38,610 bases of DNA, from NCBI GenBank assembly GCA_948759685.1, contig CAQBGY010000004.1, positions 1 to 38,610 on the forward strand. The letters are read 5' to 3'. A program made the translations under genes and the position numbers. This document shows positions 24,027 to 32,640 of this stretch, in pieces. Position 1 is the first letter of the stretch. Every line of letters begins with the position of its first letter. The notes under the pieces are model-generated. The model searched no databases. It was given only the letters and a program-made list of their open reading frames with translations, and was not told where the DNA came from. The DNA is from an uncultured Eubacterium sp. Lineage in GTDB: Bacteria; Bacillota_A; Clostridia; Lachnospirales; Lachnospiraceae.

Positions 24027-25217
24027 TCATCCCAGTTTTTCTAACACGGAACTTCCTATTGTTCCCTCTGGCATTTTCACTCCAAAATTTTCAGCCACCG
24101 TAGCACCGATTACTGCAAATGTATGCTCATCTTCCAAGGCTTTCCCCATTTCCATTGTCTTTGAATAAGCAATAAAAGGGACATACTCTCTTGTATGATC
24201 TGTACCCTTGTAAGTAGGGTCGTTTCCATGGTCTGCTGTGATAATCAGCAAATCATCATCTCTCATCTTTTCCATGAAAATACCTAAATTCACGTCAAAC
24301 TTCTCAATTTCTCTTCCATAGCCTATCGGGTCTCTCCGATGCCCCCACATTGCATCAAAATCCACCAGATTTACAAAACACAGCCCATGAAAATCTTTCC
24401 CACATAGCTCTATAGTCTGTTCCATTCCGTGAACAGAACTTTTGGAGCGATAGCTTTCCGTAATCCCCTCTCCACAAAAAATATCATTAATCTTACCAAC
24501 ACCAATCACATCCAGTCCATTCTCCTTTAATGCATTTAGCACTGTTTTGTTCGTTGGTTTCAAGGCATAATCATGTCGGTTACTCGTTCGTTCAAACTCC
24601 CCTTCTCGTTTTCCTACATAAGGTCTGGCAATCACACGTCCCACTTTCCACTCTTCTCTTAATGTAATTTCTCTGGCAATCTCACAACAGCGGTACAAAT
24701 TATCCAAATCAAACGTTTCTTCATTTCCACATATCTGCATTACCGAATCCACTGATGTATACACAATCATAGCCCCTGTAGCAATTTCTTCCTCACCCAG
24801 TTCTTCTATAATATCTGTTCCACTGGCAGTTTTATTTCCAATCACACGCTTTCCACACCGCTTCTCCAGTTCCGCAATCAATTCCAGCGGAAAACCATGC
24901 TCTGCAAAAGTTTTAAATGGTGTCTTTGTCTCTATTCCCATCATCTCCCAGTGACCGGTCATTGTATCTTTTCCATTACTCACTTCCGCCAGTTTCATAT
25001 ATCTTCCTAACGGCTTTTCCACACCTTTCATATCACCTGCCGGATGAAGATTCAGCATCCCCAGCTTTTGCAAATTAGGAATCTCCAATTTACCCATTTT
25101 CTCCAAAATATGACCAAAAGTATCAACGCCTTCATCTCCAAACTTTTCTGCATCCGGCAGACTACCTATACCAAGTGAGTCCAATACAATTACAAATATT
25201 CTCTCATATTCTTTCAT
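24027..25217 (-). CDS. deoB: Phosphopentomutase
   Basis: 396-residue enzyme that interconverts (deoxy)ribose 1-phosphate and 5-phosphate, linking nucleoside breakdown to the pentose-phosphate pool. [16 protein letters not shown] at the start and the metal-site segments [18 protein letters not shown] and [12 protein letters not shown] are diagnostic of the alkaline-phosphatase-superfamily fold. Its ATG overlaps the adenosine deaminase stop by 4 bases (ATGA), so the two are coupled. Full length and intact. Confidence 0.95.
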   Translation of the reverse strand: MKEYERIFVIVLDSLGIGSLPDAEKFGDEGVDTFGHILEKMGKLEIPNLQKLGMLNLHPAGDMKGVEKPLGRYMKLAEVSNGKDTMTGHWEMMGIETKTPFKTFAEHGFPLELIAELEKRCGKRVIGNKTASGTDIIEELGEEEIATGAMIVYTSVDSVMQICGNEETFDLDNLYRCCEIAREITLREEWKVGRVIARPYVGKREGEFERTSNRHDYALKPTNKTVLNALKENGLDVIGVGKINDIFCGEGITESYRSKSSVHGMEQTIELCGKDFHGLCFVNLVDFDAMWGHRRDPIGYGREIEKFDVNLGIFMEKMRDDDLLIITADHGNDPTYKGTDHTREYVPFIAYSKTMEMGKALEDEHTFAVIGATVAENFGVKMPEGTIGSSVLEKLG

Positions 25218-26200
25218 TTCGCTACCTCTTTTTGAACTTCCACTCTCAATCTTTCTTTGACTTGATCACATGCAAAACATAGCTCTACTGCATTTTCCAT
25301 CATCAAGTGTATTTCCTCATCGCTGATTCCATATGTTTCCTGTATAAACCCAAGCTCTTTTGTCATAGAGGTATTGCTGACTGTGCGGTTATCTGTATTA
25401 ATTGTAACTAACAGCCCTGCATTCAAAAACTCTCTGATAGGGTATTCTTCTGTACTTTTCACTGCTTTTGTCTGCAAATTGCTGATAGGACACATTTCAA
25501 TTCCTATATGATATTTTTTCACAATCTCCTGTATTCCCTGCTCTCCTTTCATTGCAATACCGTGGCCAATTCGACCTGCCCCGGCTGTCAATGCATCTTC
25601 TATATTCTTTGGGTTTCCACATTCTCCTGCATGTATTGTAAATGGCATCCCAAGTTCTCTGACCTTATGAAACAATTCCATAAATTCAGCCATAGGGTAC
25701 TGTGCCTCTGCTCCTGCTAAATCTGCCGCGCACACACCTTTTCCTAAAAATTCACTTGCGATTTTTATCATTTCATAATTCTGCTCCATACTATGATGTC
25801 TCATGGCACAAACAATTACATTATATTCTACTCCAAAATCTTTCTTGCCTTTTTCTAAACCTTTTAACAATGCTTGAATTACCTGTCTGGTACCAATTTC
25901 TTCTGTAACGGATAGCAGTGGAGCAAAACGGATTTCTGCATAGATTATATTTTCTCTGCTCATTGTTTTTAACACATCATATCCTGCCTCTGTCAGCCCC
26001 GCTTCACTCTGTAAGCATTCTAATGGCAAATCAAATTTCTCTAAATATTCTATTAAACTGGAGCAGTCGTCTGATACACTTAGCTCCTCTTCTGACACAC
26101 TTCTTGCCAGTCTTCTTTCTATAAACTCTCTGCTAAGAGAACCATCCAGATGACAATGCAGTTCTATTTTGGGCATTTTCTCTAATTCTTCTGTTGTCAT
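25214..26200 (-). CDS. add: Adenosine deaminase
   Basis: 328-residue zinc enzyme converting adenosine to inosine. Metal ligands are in [17 protein letters not shown] and INTDNRTVS. The start is the ATG at 26200, directly behind GGAGGAGAGG; a longer frame to 26272 would add 24 non-conserved residues without a good site. It is followed by deoB with a 4-base overlap and preceded by uridine phosphorylase. Confidence 0.93.
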   Translation of the reverse strand: MTTEELEKMPKIELHCHLDGSLSREFIERRLARSVSEEELSVSDDCSSLIEYLEKFDLPLECLQSEAGLTEAGYDVLKTMSRENIIYAEIRFAPLLSVTEEIGTRQVIQALLKGLEKGKKDFGVEYNVIVCAMRHHSMEQNYEMIKIASEFLGKGVCAADLAGAEAQYPMAEFMELFHKVRELGMPFTIHAGECGNPKNIEDALTAGAGRIGHGIAMKGEQGIQEIVKKYHIGIEMCPISNLQTKAVKSTEEYPIREFLNAGLLVTINTDNRTVSNTSMTKELGFIQETYGISDEEIHLMMENAVELCFACDQVKERLRVEVQKEVAK

Positions 26201-26284
26201 CCTCTCCTCCTTTTCCAACATACCATTTTTGTACACACTTTTTATGTTCAAATTAAAAATCCAATTTTCCATTAAAATACAGCA

Positions 26285-27058
26285 CTATTTATCTTCATGA
26301 ATCAAATTTCGAACAGCTTCGATTGCTGTCTGAATCGCCATATCTGTATCATGTACGACCGGATTTTCCAATCCCTGTTTTTCTCTTTCCTGATTTGCAA
26401 CAACGAGAAAGCATGAACCAGCTCTTACTTTCAGATAACTTGCCACAATAAACAATGCTGCTGACTCCATCTCGGAAGCCAGACACCCCAGTCTCTTCCA
26501 CGCTTCCCATTTATTTTCTAATTCATAACTGACAGGTTTTGTTCCCGGCTCATGCTGTCCGTAAAAAGAATCCTTGCACTGAACCACTCCTACATGATGA
26601 GGATAATCTTTGTGTTTCGCAGCACTCACCAATGCATTTGTTACATAAATGTCTGCCACTGCCGGAAACTCCATCGGCGCATATTCCCTGCTTGTTCCTT
26701 CCATACGGACAGCGCCTGTAGCAATCACCAGGTCTCCACTTTTCACCTCTGTCTGCATACCACCACATGTTCCTACTCTGATAAAAGTATCTGCCCCACA
26801 CCGGCACAGTTCCTCCATAGCAATCGCTGCTGACGGTCCTCCAATTCCTGTAGATGTTACACTTACCTTTACACCCTCAAGCGTTCCTGTATATGTAACA
26901 TACTCACGATTATCCGCAATCAAAACAGGATTATCCAGATATTTTGCAATCTTTACACATCGCTTTGGGTCTCCCGGCATAATGACATAGCGTCCGACTT
27001 CTCCTTTTTCGACCTGAATATGATATTGTTTCTTTGGATTTTCAGAATAATTTTTCAT
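26285..27058 (-). CDS. udp: Uridine phosphorylase
   Basis: 257-residue nucleoside phosphorylase of the NP-I family, splitting uridine to uracil and ribose 1-phosphate. The phosphate-site and ribose-site segments VGTCGGMQ and [10 protein letters not shown] are clear, and the N-terminal MPGDPKRC is typical. A close relative, purine nucleoside phosphorylase, cannot be wholly excluded. A ribosome binding site GAGGTG is present. Product feeds DeoB. Confidence 0.9.
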   Translation of the reverse strand: MKNYSENPKKQYHIQVEKGEVGRYVIMPGDPKRCVKIAKYLDNPVLIADNREYVTYTGTLEGVKVSVTSTGIGGPSAAIAMEELCRCGADTFIRVGTCGGMQTEVKSGDLVIATGAVRMEGTSREYAPMEFPAVADIYVTNALVSAAKHKDYPHHVGVVQCKDSFYGQHEPGTKPVSYELENKWEAWKRLGCLASEMESAALFIVASYLKVRAGSCFLVVANQEREKQGLENPVVHDTDMAIQTAIEAVRNLIHEDK

Positions 27059-27111
27059 AGCACACCTCTTTCATTTTATGCACGATTGTTTTTTACCGGT
27101 CAAAAAATCTT

Positions 27112-27963
27112 TTATCTAAAAATACCTTTTCGCTTATTCTCTTTCCCAATAAAAAATCTGTTCGCATCTTTCTCTTCTACCAAATACTTTTGAATAATTT
27201 CTACCTTTTCCTCTGCCTTTGTCTTTCCCTTTAATAACCGGTCAATTTCTTTCAGACTTTTACAATTTTTCTTTGACTTTTCATAAACATAAACTTCATC
27301 ATTCATCTCATCATACATTTCGATTTTTTCTCTCGTCCATCCATGTACACCCCAATTTAAATGCGCCACATCCTCTTTTAATTTCTTTGCAGGATTTCCT
27401 GCAAACAATGTATGCGAAGGGACAACTTTATTCGATATCAAACTTCCTCCACCAAGCACTGCACCGGACCCAAACTGCGTTCCTTTTAAGATCATTGCAG
27501 ACTGTCCCAGCCATACATGGTCTCCCACAAGTATAGACTTTCCATAATTAATTCTTTTTTTAGTATGAATATCATACAGAGCATGCGCATCACCGGTACG
27601 CATCCAAATTCCAAAAGCAAACACGCTGTTATCACCAATTAAAACATTTTGATATTCTGATACAACCACGTTCAGCGTTCCATTAAAGTAGTTCCGCTCA
27701 CCGATATAAACACAGTTTTCATTGCTGACTGCAACATTTAAATAATAATCATTTTTAGGATTACTTCTCAAATAAACGACACAATTATCTCCTTTAAAAT
27801 GAATTTTGCTGTTCACCAGTCTTACCTGATTATCCAGTATTAGAATATTACCTTTTCCCGAGAATATAATGCTGGAATTTTTCATCTCAATATTATCTCC
27901 ATTGCAAATTATTTTATTGTCTTTAAGTTTTTCACATTCAGATAATTCTAATATCTTTTCCAT
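27112..27963 (-). CDS. Hexapeptide-repeat acyltransferase
   Basis: 283-residue left-handed beta-helix protein. Hexad repeats (I/L/V every sixth residue) are visible from about 30 to 200, with VGDHVWLGQSAMILKG and the typical acetyltransferase turn VLGGGSLISNKVVPSHTLFAGNPAKK. This resembles O-acetyltransferases acting on capsular or surface sugars; the C-terminal ~80 residues are charged and helical. Its substrate is unknown. It lies inside the nucleoside operon between cytidine deaminase and uridine phosphorylase, where such a gene is unexpected. Confidence 0.85.
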   Translation of the reverse strand: MEKILELSECEKLKDNKIICNGDNIEMKNSSIIFSGKGNILILDNQVRLVNSKIHFKGDNCVVYLRSNPKNDYYLNVAVSNENCVYIGERNYFNGTLNVVVSEYQNVLIGDNSVFAFGIWMRTGDAHALYDIHTKKRINYGKSILVGDHVWLGQSAMILKGTQFGSGAVLGGGSLISNKVVPSHTLFAGNPAKKLKEDVAHLNWGVHGWTREKIEMYDEMNDEVYVYEKSKKNCKSLKEIDRLLKGKTKAEEKVEIIQKYLVEEKDANRFFIGKENKRKGIFR

Positions 27964-27982
27964 GTTTATCTCCTAACGAATT

Positions 27983-28405
27983 TTATTTTTTCACATGATC
28001 CGGTCCAAATCCTATTGGCAGTAAATCTTTTAGCAAATATACTTCATACTCTTCTATACTTGTTGCCAAAATAATCTGAAATTTTTCCGGATTACAAAAC
28101 TCCATCATAACCTGTCTGCAGACACCACAAGGTGGAGTAAAAGTTTCTATCACTCCATTCATTCCTCCTACTATACAAATCGCCTGAAATTCTCTTTCTC
28201 CTTCACTTACAGCCTTAAAGAAAGTCGTCCGTTCTGCACAATTAGTAGGTGTATACGCTGCGTTTTCAATATTACATCCTGTATAGATTTTCCCATTCTT
28301 TGTGAGAAGCGCAGCCCCTACCTTAAATCCCGAATATGGAGCATAGCAATATTGTATCTGTTCTGCCGCCTGTTCTATTAATTTTTGTATCTGTTTCTTG
28401 TCCAT
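27983..28405 (-). CDS. cdd: Cytidine deaminase
   Basis: 140-residue zinc enzyme converting (deoxy)cytidine to uridine. Signature C-A-E in NIENAAYTPTNCAERTTFF and PPCGVCRQV supply the metal ligands and the catalytic Glu. AGGGGAC precedes the ATG. First gene of the salvage operon: cdd makes uridine, udp splits it, deoB isomerises the sugar. No obvious riboswitch or CRE site was recognised upstream. Confidence 0.95.
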   Translation of the reverse strand: MDKKQIQKLIEQAAEQIQYCYAPYSGFKVGAALLTKNGKIYTGCNIENAAYTPTNCAERTTFFKAVSEGEREFQAICIVGGMNGVIETFTPPCGVCRQVMMEFCNPEKFQIILATSIEEYEVYLLKDLLPIGFGPDHVKK

Positions 28406-28481
28406 TCCGTCCCCTTTCTTCTATAATAAATATATTATCACTTTATAAAAAGAATAAACAGTAAATTTTATTTATTATTAT

Positions 28482-28555
28482 AAAAAAAGAGAGAGTATCT
28501 TCAAAACGCCGCAAGTGACACTTCCCTGTCAGACAGCCTTTCAATTTTACTCTCT
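28482..28555 (-). terminator. Structured terminator between prfC and cdd
   Basis: On the minus strand AGAGAGTA (28555-28548) pairs with TACTCTCT (28497-28490), followed by CTTTTTTTAT. The 50-base loop has its own TGACA/TGTCA hairpin (28531-28527 with 28520-28516) and an overlapping AAGTG/CACTT option. It ends prfC transcription, and may be an attenuator for the cdd operon. Confidence 0.6.
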
Positions 28556-28586
28556 TTTCTTATCTATATTTTTGCAAAATATTTTC

Positions 28587-30182
28587 TTAATTTTTCCAGA
28601 ATTCTTCAAACTCCAATCCTTCATTTCTCTCTAATGTCATTCGAATAGACCACTCATTAGAGAATAAAATCAATGGATTTCCTTTCATATCCTTCACTTT
28701 CTTTGTATCACTCGGACATTTCAGACTGTTTAAATCTGTTGCAGGATCTTTTACCCAACGGATATGTGTATATGGCAGTGGGTCCAAGCGCACATCACAG
28801 CCATATTCGTTTTCCATTCTATATTTTAGCACATCAAACTGAAGTACACCTACTACACCAACGATAATCTCTGACATTTCCAAATTGTAATCCTGAAATA
28901 TCTGAATCGCACCTTCCTGAGCAATCTGGGTTACTCCTTTCATAAACTGTTTACGTTTCATGGAATCGAGTGCAACCAGTCTGCAAAAATGCTCAGGGGC
29001 AAATGTCGGAATCCCTTCATAGGCAAACTTCTTTCCCGGCATACATATCGTATCTCCAATAGAAAATACTCCCGGGTCAAATACTCCCATAACATCTCCT
29101 GCATATGCCTCATCAATAACTTTTCTGTCCTGCGCCATAATCTGCTGCGGACGGGAAAGTTTCATCTTTCTGCCACTCTGCACATGATATATGTCCTTTG
29201 CAGCATCAAATTTTCCAGAACAGATTCGCATAAAAGCAATTCTGTCATGATGTGCTTTGTTCATATTTGCCTGAATCTTAAATATAAATCCGGAAAACTC
29301 TTCTTCCACCGGATTAATCAATCCGGCATCAGACATTCTAGGAAGCGGTGACTCTGTCATCTTTAAGAAATGCTCTAAGAAAGTTTCCACACCAAAAGTA
29401 GTCAGCGCTGAACCAAAAAATACTGGTGACAGTTCTCCTTTATCTACCAATTCCTGATCAAAAGGTTCACTAGCTCCATCCAGCAGTTCTACATCTTCTG
29501 CCAGTTGTTCGTATAAGTCCTCTCCGATTTCCTGCTGAAAATCAGAATCTTCTATATCATAAGTAGTCTCTGCTGCACTCTTTGCCCCACCGACAGAAAC
29601 TGCCTGAAACATGGAAATTTTCTTTGTTCCTCTGTCATAAACTCCCTTAAACTGCTTTCCTGAACCAATCGGCCAGTTCATTGGACATGTTTTAATTCCC
29701 AGAACATTTTCAATCTCCTCTAATAATTCATATGGATCTCTTGCCTCCAAATCCATCTTATTGATGAAAGTAAATATTGGTATATGTCTCATAACACAAA
29801 CCTTAAAAAGTTTAATTGTCTGTGCCTCAACACCCTTAGAAGCATCAATGACCATAACGGCAGAGTCAGCTGCCATCAATGTACGGTATGTGTCCTCCGA
29901 AAAGTCCTGATGTCCCGGTGTATCCAGAATATTAATACAGTATCCGTCATACTGAAACTGTAATGCTGATGACGTAACAGAAATTCCTCTCTCCTTCTCA
30001 ATATCCATCCAGTCGGAAACTGCATACTTTGAGTTAGCCTTTCCTTTTACCGAACCTGCGGTATTAATTGCCCCACCATATAACAAAAACTTCTCCGTCA
30101 ATGTAGTTTTGCCTGCGTCCGGATGGGAAATAATTGCAAACGTTCTACGGTTCTCTATTTCTTTTCTGATATTTTCTGACAT
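28587..30182 (-). CDS. prfC: Peptide chain release factor 3
   Basis: 531-residue GTPase that removes RF1/RF2 from the ribosome after termination. The G domain has HPDAGKTT (20-27), DTPGHQDF and NKMD. Full length. The start is the ATG at 30182, five bases after GGAGATT; the TTG at 30194 lies in that site. Monocistronic with its own strong promoter. Confidence 0.95.
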   Translation of the reverse strand: MSENIRKEIENRRTFAIISHPDAGKTTLTEKFLLYGGAINTAGSVKGKANSKYAVSDWMDIEKERGISVTSSALQFQYDGYCINILDTPGHQDFSEDTYRTLMAADSAVMVIDASKGVEAQTIKLFKVCVMRHIPIFTFINKMDLEARDPYELLEEIENVLGIKTCPMNWPIGSGKQFKGVYDRGTKKISMFQAVSVGGAKSAAETTYDIEDSDFQQEIGEDLYEQLAEDVELLDGASEPFDQELVDKGELSPVFFGSALTTFGVETFLEHFLKMTESPLPRMSDAGLINPVEEEFSGFIFKIQANMNKAHHDRIAFMRICSGKFDAAKDIYHVQSGRKMKLSRPQQIMAQDRKVIDEAYAGDVMGVFDPGVFSIGDTICMPGKKFAYEGIPTFAPEHFCRLVALDSMKRKQFMKGVTQIAQEGAIQIFQDYNLEMSEIIVGVVGVLQFDVLKYRMENEYGCDVRLDPLPYTHIRWVKDPATDLNSLKCPSDTKKVKDMKGNPLILFSNEWSIRMTLERNEGLEFEEFWKN

Positions 30183-30262
30183 ATTAATCTCCAATATAAT
30201 AATTTTCTATATTTGTGTACTTTTTATATGAATTATTATTTTTCCTGTGGTACACCCGATTT

Positions 30263-30291
30263 ATTATATCCAATTATTTCTATTTCCTCAA
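30263..30291 (-). promoter_or_regulatory. prfC promoter
   Basis: TTGAGG (30291-30286), 17-base spacer, perfect TATAAT (30268-30263). The leader to the prfC ATG is about 75 bases and shows no obvious structure. Confidence 0.7.
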
Positions 30292-30306
30292 GGCTGAATA
30301 TTATAA

Positions 30307-30345
30307 AATACCTCAAAGAACTACTACACAGCTCTTTGAGGTATT
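30307..30345 (-). terminator. pfkA terminator
   Basis: Arms AATACCTCAAAGA (30307-30319) and TCTTTGAGGTATT (30333-30345), 13 perfect pairs, 13-base loop. The minus-strand tail TTTATAATATT is moderately T-rich. Confidence 0.75.
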
Positions 30346-30361
30346 ATATATATTTCTCTCT

Positions 30362-31327
30362 TTATTCTGACAATCTCAAACTCATCTTATATTGAAATGA
30401 ATCTAACTGGTTATTTTCTATCGCTAATGCTTCTGTTATATCATAATCAACCAGTTTATCATTCTTAATCGACACAATTCTATTCTTCTTACCACTATTA
30501 AGAATCTCTACCGCATAGGCCCCCATCAATGAGCCATACATCCTATCTTTCGCAGTGGGATTTCCCCCACGCTGAATATATCCAAGTACTGATACTCTTG
30601 ACTCAATGCCGGTCTTTTCCCGAATCATTTCTGCCAGTTCTGGTGCATCTGTAACTCCTTCTGCTACGACCACCAGATAACTGTCCCTGCCATCTGCATG
30701 ACGCTGCTTTATCGCATCAATAACACTATCAAAATCTCCATTCCATTTTTCCGGAAGAATAATTGCATCTGCCGAAGTAGCCATTCCTGCCCACAGAGCA
30801 ATATAACCGCGCTTTCTTCCCATCACTTCCACCACACTGCAGCGACCATGAGATACTGAAGAATCTCTTATTTTATCAATCGCTTCTGTCGCTGTATTTG
30901 CCGCGGTATCAAATCCCAAAGTATACTCCGTACATGCCACATCTCTGTCAATTGTTCCCGGAATACATATCACAGGGATTCCCTCATTTTGAAAATCTAT
31001 TGCTCCACGAAGCGTTCCATCGCCACCGATTGCCACAACAGCATCAATATTGTTCTGCTTAAGATTCTCTGCTGCCTGTTTTCTATATTCTGTATGTAAA
31101 AATCGCTCACTGCGACTAGTGTATAAAATTGTACCACCCTGATTATTAATATTTCTTACTTCATCAAGTCCCAAAGGTGTTGTCTCCCAGTCTATCAATC
31201 CGTCATATCCACGCAGAACTCCTATCACCTGTATTCCAAACTGTTTTGCACTATATACAACTGCACGAATCGCTGAATTCATTCCCGGTGCATCACCACC
31301 ACTGGTAAGTACTGCTATTTTTTTCAT
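30362..31327 (-). CDS. pfkA: 6-phosphofructokinase
   Basis: 321-residue glycolytic kinase converting fructose 6-phosphate to fructose 1,6-bisphosphate. GGDAPGMN (10-17) and IGGDGT (100-105) are in place; the Gly after GGD argues for ATP rather than pyrophosphate as donor. The catalytic loop reads TIDRD (125-129), where the E. coli enzyme has TIDND; Asp127 and Asp129 remain. The start at 31327 follows AAGGAG. It is located between a DUF6273 gene and prfC, without other glycolytic genes. Confidence 0.93.
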   Translation of the reverse strand: MKKIAVLTSGGDAPGMNSAIRAVVYSAKQFGIQVIGVLRGYDGLIDWETTPLGLDEVRNINNQGGTILYTSRSERFLHTEYRKQAAENLKQNNIDAVVAIGGDGTLRGAIDFQNEGIPVICIPGTIDRDVACTEYTLGFDTAANTATEAIDKIRDSSVSHGRCSVVEVMGRKRGYIALWAGMATSADAIILPEKWNGDFDSVIDAIKQRHADGRDSYLVVVAEGVTDAPELAEMIREKTGIESRVSVLGYIQRGGNPTAKDRMYGSLMGAYAVEILNSGKKNRIVSIKNDKLVDYDITEALAIENNQLDSFQYKMSLRLSE

Positions 31328-31374
31328 AATTGTCACTCCTTATAAAAACTATTGTATTATCTTTTTTATAACAA

Positions 31375-31413
31375 AATACTGCCTGGAATTTTTTATTTAC
31401 TCCAGACAGCATT
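31375..31413 (-). terminator. Terminator of the DUF6273 gene
   Basis: AATACTGCCTGGA (31375-31387) pairs with TCCAGACAGCATT (31401-31413) with G-U wobbles. The minus-strand tail is TTTTGTTATAAAA. Confidence 0.65.
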
Positions 31414-31431
31414 ATTGCATTTATTTACCTT

Positions 31432-32517
31432 CTATCTATTACTATTTACTGTACCTGCATAGGAACATACTCTAGACGAAGCTGAAACATCAAGACGCAA
31501 AACCGGACGAACAGAGTTGCATCCACGCGTTAAGTTTGTATAATCAGGCAACGTATAAACAACATTTCCCATTGATCCAACGCACCGTTGCTGATAATTC
31601 GCCGGGCCGCTCCTGCTTGCAGCGTTATACTTAGCAGAACGTAACATCCATGAACTGCATCCATAATATGGTATAGATTTAAATTCTTTATTTATGTGTG
31701 TTCCCATTGCTTTAGAAAAAGTGCTGCTTCTACTCCATCTTGCTCTGTCCAAACTGGTATCATCATTACTAAAACCGTATGACTCATTTATCACATCAGA
31801 CTCCGATAATAAAAATATTTTATCAGATAAAACTGTCTGATTTTCTGTGATTTGAGAAGTCCTTATGCCAGCTCTTTCTGCCGCACTAAATGCTGTTTTT
31901 ATAAAAGTATCACTACTATCACCATTCAACCAGCTTCTAACTGCTGATTCGTTCCAATAACTAACTTTCTTGCTCTCCGCCGGATTGTCCAATCCCTGGT
32001 CCGCCAATAATAATGCAACATCTCCCGTTATATCCAATACTCTCCATTTAATTGGTTCATATTTAAAATAATGATATTCTGAATCACTATTCCATTGATA
32101 TGCCGTCATTATTTTACCCATTGGTCCAGAACTAATTACTGTACAAGGTGTGGCATCAGACTTTTTTATTCGTCTATAATATGTACCGTCCAGATTGATA
32201 TCTCCATTTTCATTCCAATCCATATCTTTTGCTTTATTTAATTTATCATATAATTCTTCTGATACAATAACATCTCCATCCTGAAGCAAATCATTGTCTA
32301 TTGCAGTGTACATACCCGATGGTACAACTTCTGCCTGTGGATAACTTCCAAACCAGACACAGTCCCATTCTGTATTAGAATCCTCTTTCACAGGATTCTT
32401 CAATTCATGTCCGGATACTGCAGCTGCTTTCACATCTGTGCAATATGTAGTTAGCATTGATACCGCCAATGCCGACACACATACTAATGATACTAATTTT
32501 CTAAATCTTTTTTTCAT
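31432..32517 (-). CDS. Secreted DUF6273-domain protein
   Basis: 361-residue exported protein. A signal peptide spans about 1-32 (basic MKKRFRK, hydrophobic core, KAAA cleavage area). The DUF6273 module includes FGSYPQ, EPIKWRVL, NESAVRSWLNG, KIFLLSESDV and SVRPVLRLD. DUF6273 proteins are common on the surface of gut Clostridia, with no proven function; some are linked to cell-wall or host-facing roles. It has an AGGGGGAAC ribosome binding site and its own promoter. The single Cys pair may form a disulphide. Confidence 0.82.
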   Translation of the reverse strand: MKKRFRKLVSLVCVSALAVSMLTTYCTDVKAAAVSGHELKNPVKEDSNTEWDCVWFGSYPQAEVVPSGMYTAIDNDLLQDGDVIVSEELYDKLNKAKDMDWNENGDINLDGTYYRRIKKSDATPCTVISSGPMGKIMTAYQWNSDSEYHYFKYEPIKWRVLDITGDVALLLADQGLDNPAESKKVSYWNESAVRSWLNGDSSDTFIKTAFSAAERAGIRTSQITENQTVLSDKIFLLSESDVINESYGFSNDDTSLDRARWSRSSTFSKAMGTHINKEFKSIPYYGCSSWMLRSAKYNAASRSGPANYQQRCVGSMGNVVYTLPDYTNLTRGCNSVRPVLRLDVSASSRVCSYAGTVNSNR

Positions 32518-32584
32518 ATTGTGTTCCCCCTATTTTTTTAAGACTATAAAACTTATTGTGATCACTTATAAATCTTATAATCAA

Positions 32585-32613
32585 ATGATACTATCTATTG
32601 ATTATGAAGTCAA
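32585..32613 (-). promoter_or_regulatory. DUF6273 gene promoter
   Basis: TTGACT (32613-32608), 17-base spacer, TATCAT (32590-32585), each 5 of 6 to consensus. Leader about 60 bases. No terminator is evident between the asparagine-synthase-like stop at 32641 and this promoter. Confidence 0.7.
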
Positions 32614-32640
32614 TCACATTTGTACTCAAATTCATTTCAT

